In this document: positions 5,921-8,140 of the stretch, one piece after another
Position numbering within the stretch: position 1 is the first letter of the stretch
Layout: every line of letters begins with the position of its first letter
Source of the DNA: JAIBJN01 sp035461525
GTDB taxonomy: Bacteria; Actinomycetota; Thermoleophilia; Gaiellales; Gaiellaceae
DNA length: 8,140 bases
Assembly: GCA_035461525.1 (NCBI GenBank)
Contig: DATHVD010000042.1
Span: 1-8,140 of the forward strand
Direction: 5' to 3'
Notes under the pieces: model-generated
What the model saw: the letters and a program-made list of their open reading frames with translations, nothing else
What the model was told of the DNA's origin: nothing
The model's database searches: none
Translations under genes and position numbers: made by a program

Positions 5921-6784
5921 TCAGGCGCTGGCCTCGCGGTGGAAGTTGCGGATGGCGAAGTCGATCCACTCGGGGTTGTCCCACGACTCGTAGCGTGCCC
6001 GGATCTCCGGGCCGAGCTCGGCCGCGATCGTCTCCACGTCCTGCCCCGCCTCCATGCGGCCGGCGACCGCGTCGCGGACGTCGACGAGGTAGGCGTGCAG
6101 GTCGCGGATCAGCTCGGGGCCGCCGACCTCGCCGTGCCCGGGGACAACCCTCTCCGCCCCCAGCTCCGCCAGGCGGTCGAGCGCGTCGATCCAGGCCGGG
6201 CCGTGGGCGACGTCGCCGAAGAGGATGGGGAAGAAGCGGTTCTCGACGAGGTCGCCCGCGAACAGCACTCCCTCCGCCGGAAGGAGCACGAGCTGGTCGC
6301 CGCGCGTGTGCGCGCCGCCGAGCTCGCGCAGCTCGACCGTCCGGTTCCCGAGGTCGAGCTCGGTCTCGCCCTCGTACGTCTCGTGCGGCTGGACGATCTC
6401 GACGTCGGCCAGGAGCTCGGCCACCTCGGGGCCGAACTCGCTGAACATGGCGACGAACTCCCGGCCGCTCTCGGCGAGCTCCTCCGCCTGCGTCCGGTTG
6501 TAGACGATCGTCGCCTCGTCCACGAACGTCTGGGCGCCGAACCCGTGCTCGGGGTGGAAGTGCGTGAGGGTGAGGAGCAGGCGGCGATCGCCGGCGAGCC
6601 GGCGGGCGGCGTCGAGGGCGAGGCGGCCGTTGGCGGGGCCCATGCCCGTGTCGACGACAAGGGCGGCGGCGTCGCCGAGGACGATGCCGACGTTCGGGAC
6701 GAGGTTGACCCTCCGGTCGGGGACGACGTGGACTCCGGGCGCGATCTCCTGCTCGGCTCCGGTCTGCAGCAGCAAGGGGTTCAC
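5921..6784 (-). CDS. Metallo-beta-lactamase-fold hydrolase, 287 aa
   Basis: Soluble metal-dependent hydrolase of the glyoxalase II/lactonase-like MBL group. The N-terminal strands NVGIVLGDAAALVVDTGMGP (31-50) lead to the metal motif THFHPEHGFG (74-83), where H75, H77, E79 and H80 give HxHxEH in place of the common HxHxDH. H159 (GGAHTRGDQ), D178 (FAGDLVENR) and H217 (VPGHGEVG) complete two metal sites. The C-terminal 70 residues are helical and probably cover the active site. The substrate is unknown; thioesters and lactones are usual for this group and would fit the acyl-CoA and lactone chemistry suggested by the neighbours. The GTG start at 6784 overlaps the upstream gene's stop (GTGA) and has a strong AAGGAGG 4 bases away. 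It is the last gene of the minus-strand operon. Confidence 0.9.
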   Translation of the reverse strand: MNPLLLQTGAEQEIAPGVHVVPDRRVNLVPNVGIVLGDAAALVVDTGMGPANGRLALDAARRLAGDRRLLLTLTHFHPEHGFGAQTFVDEATIVYNRTQAEELAESGREFVAMFSEFGPEVAELLADVEIVQPHETYEGETELDLGNRTVELRELGGAHTRGDQLVLLPAEGVLFAGDLVENRFFPILFGDVAHGPAWIDALDRLAELGAERVVPGHGEVGGPELIRDLHAYLVDVRDAVAGRMEAGQDVETIAAELGPEIRARYESWDNPEWIDFAIRNFHREASA

Positions 6785-7620
6785 TGGGCCTCCTTGGTCT
6801 CGGGAGTTGGCGTCGGGGACAGAGTCGTACGCACGGCGAAGTCCTCCAGGACGGCGCAGAAGCTCTCGGGCTCCTCGAAGGACGGGCAATGGGCGCTCCG
6901 CTCGAAGATCGCCCGCTCGCCGCGCGGCGCGTGCTCGGCGATCCAGTCCGCGAGCTCCGGCGGCCACCAGGGCTCGTGGCGGCTGTACGCGGCGAGCACG
7001 GGCACGTCGAGCGACTCCACGACCGCGCGCAGGTCGAGCCGCGCCTGCTCCCGCACGAGCCGGAGCGCGACGTCGAGCTGCGTCTGGAGCGCGGTGCGGA
7101 CGAGCCAGTCGATGCGCTCGTCGTCGGGCTCGAGGAGCGACTCCGCCGCGAAGGCGCGCTCGTTGCGCGGCCAGTCGCGCGCGAGCGCGTCGACGTAGCC
7201 GTCGAGCCGCTCGGGCTCGAGGCCGAAGGGGAACCCGGGCGCCCGCGTGAGCCTGAGAGGGCCGTTCACGAGCACGAGCCTGCCCACGCGCGCCCCGCTC
7301 AGCCTCATGTACGTGAGGGTGACCGTGCAGCCCATCGACCAGCCGACGAGCGTCGCGTCCTCGAGGTCGAGGCTCTCGAGGACGAAGCCGAGATCGCCGG
7401 CGAGCTCGTCGAAGTCGTAGCGCGAGCCGGGCTTGTCGGACTCGCCCATTCCGCGGAGGTCGAACGCGACGACCCTGTGCCGCTCGCTCAGCCGCGCGAT
7501 CGCCGGGTCGAAGAGCCGGTGCGACTGCTTCCAGCCGTGCACGAGGACGAAGGCCCGGGCGCCACGGCCGCGGTCGCAGAGTCGCAGGCGGACGCCGTCG
7601 GCCGTCTCGACGTAGCTCAT
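6781..7620 (-). CDS. Alpha/beta hydrolase with plausible catalytic triad, 279 aa
   Basis: Canonical soluble alpha/beta hydrolase, able to hydrolyse an ester, lactone or similar bond. LVHGWKQSHRLFDP (26-39) forms the oxyanion region, VVAFDLRGMGESDKPGSRYD (50-69) is the usual second landmark, and the nucleophile elbow is VGWSMG with Ser95. The acid position reads YSRHEPWWPPE (212-222), so Glu216 probably replaces the usual Asp. The base is His244 in SAHCPSFEEPESF (242-254). The closest familiar role in this setting is an enol-lactonase such as PcaD, which acts next to a carboxymuconolactone decarboxylase, but the sequence alone does not prove it. ATG 7620 overlaps the upstream stop (ATGA), with GAAGGA (7630-7635) 9 bases before it. 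Unlike the plus-strand alpha/beta protein, it should be an active hydrolase. Confidence 0.9.
   Translation of the reverse strand: MSYVETADGVRLRLCDRGRGARAFVLVHGWKQSHRLFDPAIARLSERHRVVAFDLRGMGESDKPGSRYDFDELAGDLGFVLESLDLEDATLVGWSMGCTVTLTYMRLSGARVGRLVLVNGPLRLTRAPGFPFGLEPERLDGYVDALARDWPRNERAFAAESLLEPDDERIDWLVRTALQTQLDVALRLVREQARLDLRAVVESLDVPVLAAYSRHEPWWPPELADWIAEHAPRGERAIFERSAHCPSFEEPESFCAVLEDFAVRTTLSPTPTPETKEAQ
6789..6795 (-). promoter_or_regulatory. Strong ribosome-binding site for the MBL-fold gene
   Basis: On the minus strand, AAGGAGG lies 4 bases before GTG 6784, inside the last codons of the upstream hydrolase. It is the only full Shine-Dalgarno sequence I see in the window and fixes the GTG as the start. 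Confidence 0.7.
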
Positions 7621-8024
7621 CCCTCCGCGTCCTTCGGGGGATTCGGATCAACGCCGGCGAGCCGGAGCTCCTCGCGAAACGCCTCGAGGGCCACCGAGGC
7701 CCGCGGGAAGCCGGCGTAGACGGCGAGGAGGGAGGCGAGGGCGTCGAGCTCGGCGGCCGTCGCGCCGTGCTCGAGCGCCCAGCGGACGTGCGTTCGCAGG
7801 CGCGACTCGACGCCGCCCTGCGCAGCGAGCACGGCGAGCACGAGCAGGCTGCGGTCGCGGAGCGAGAGGGCGTCGTCGCGCCACGCGTCTCCTGCCGCGT
7901 GGAAGGCTTCCTCCGCGAAGCGCCGCCCGAAACGCTCGAGGAAGAGGCGTTCCACCTCGTCCTCCGAGACGCCGAACTGGCTCGCATACGCCGCGACTCC
8001 GCGCTCTCTGCGCTCCGTCCCCAT
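7617..8024 (-). CDS. Carboxymuconolactone decarboxylase (CMD)/AhpD-family protein, 135 aa
   Basis: Small helical protein of the CMD family. The core motif RTHVRWALEHGATAAELDA (77-95) followed by LLAVYAGFPRASVALEAFRE (99-118) is the standard family signature, with His79 at the conserved position. It contains no cysteine at all, so it cannot be an AhpD-type peroxidase that uses a CxxC pair. It is more like the PcaC side of the family, which decarboxylates gamma-carboxymuconolactone, or one of its many uncharacterised relatives. The length is normal for PcaC-like proteins. ATG 8024 has no clear ribosome-binding site, and the gene begins 8 bases after the permease stop. Its own stop overlaps the start of the alpha/beta hydrolase (ATGA). 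In some actinobacteria the decarboxylase and enol-lactonase are fused as PcaL, which makes this pairing suggestive. Confidence 0.82.
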   Translation of the reverse strand: MGTERRERGVAAYASQFGVSEDEVERLFLERFGRRFAEEAFHAAGDAWRDDALSLRDRSLLVLAVLAAQGGVESRLRTHVRWALEHGATAAELDALASLLAVYAGFPRASVALEAFREELRLAGVDPNPPKDAEG

Positions 8025-8032
8025 GCCGGGCG

Positions 8033-8140
8033 TCAGGGCTCCGCGGGCCCTGTTCGGAGGCGGCGCCCCACCCGGATGCCGATGCCGATCAGCCCCTCCC
8101 GCTGAACTCGGTCGAGCAGGATCGCGACGAGGAGGATCCC
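8033..8140 (-). CDS. C-terminal end of an ABC-transporter permease (partial)
   Basis: Reading inward from the right edge on the minus strand gives 35 codons ending in TGA at 8033-8035. The visible tail begins with a hydrophobic stretch, GILLVAILLDR, followed by a basic segment rich in Arg (RVGRRLRTG). A final membrane helix ending in a short basic cytoplasmic tail is typical of ribose/simple-sugar-type ABC permeases (RbsC-like), whose last helix often reads GxxLLxAVxxD. The rest of the gene lies outside the window. It is the first visible gene of the minus-strand operon, 8 bases before the CMD-family gene, so solute import is probably co-expressed with the enzymes. The family call rests on few residues. 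Confidence 0.5.
   Translation of the reverse strand, partial: GILLVAILLDRVQREGLIGIGIRVGRRLRTGPAEP

Noticed and set aside
5939..7719. Large plus-strand frames of 419 and 276 codons over the minus-strand operon
   Set aside because: Their translations are Val/Glu/Arg/Ala-rich without motifs, while the minus strand carries clear MBL and alpha/beta-hydrolase motifs over the same bases.
6785..7987. N-terminal extension of the MBL-fold frame to 688 codons
   Set aside because: Upstream of GTG 6784 the frame is Arg/Ala-rich shadow of the alpha/beta hydrolase and CMD genes, and the AAGGAGG plus GTGA overlap fixes the true start.
120..8040. Shared GGCGTCAGGG at 121-130 and 8029-8038 as a direct repeat
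   Set aside because: Ten bases only, in unrelated contexts, with no extension on either side. This is compatible with chance.

Overview
The window is GC-rich (two 60-base rows that I counted: about 77% G+C at 3421-3480 against about 55% at 61-120). The genes are tightly packed, with third positions almost always G or C, non-ATG starts and 4-base stop/start overlaps. This fits a high-GC bacterium, plausibly an actinomycete of the Thermoleophilia type, but no marker gene fixes the taxon and that guess is inference. The gene content is metabolic. I see no transposase, phage gene, CRISPR array or intact RNA gene.

Layout. Positions 1-373 are gene-free or nearly so, with visibly lower G+C and several small hairpins. 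A stand-alone GT4 glycosyltransferase follows (374-1981). After a 141-base gap, a plus-strand cluster runs 2123-5913: a thiolase-fold protein, a small DUF35 zinc-ribbon partner starting at an overlapping TTG, an Asp/Glu/hydantoin-racemase-fold protein, a GntR/FCD regulator and an alpha/beta-hydrolase-fold protein. A minus-strand cluster converges on it with only 7 bases between the stop codons. In transcription order it holds the last 35 codons of an ABC-type permease, a carboxymuconolactone-decarboxylase-family protein, an alpha/beta hydrolase with a plausible catalytic triad, and a metallo-beta-lactamase-fold hydrolase. The last three overlap by 4 bases each.

Working model (inference). The two clusters look like catabolic operons for an unidentified substrate: import by the permease, ring or lactone chemistry by the CMD-family protein and hydrolase, and acyl-CoA chemistry by the thiolase/DUF35 pair. 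That pair resembles the Ltp2-ChsH2 type retro-aldolases of steroid side-chain degradation more than a classical thiolase. The GntR/FCD protein is the only regulator present, and a perfect 6+6 palindrome lies across its own start codon.

The most unusual feature is that three neighbouring plus-strand enzymes keep their folds but lack the textbook catalytic residues. The thiolase lacks its nucleophilic Cys and its GHP histidine. The racemase-like protein lacks both catalytic cysteines. The alpha/beta hydrolase has His in place of the nucleophile (GHHTG) and Met where the catalytic His normally lies. The FCD regulator has also lost two of its four usual metal ligands. The coding frames are intact, so this looks like re-purposed chemistry rather than decay.
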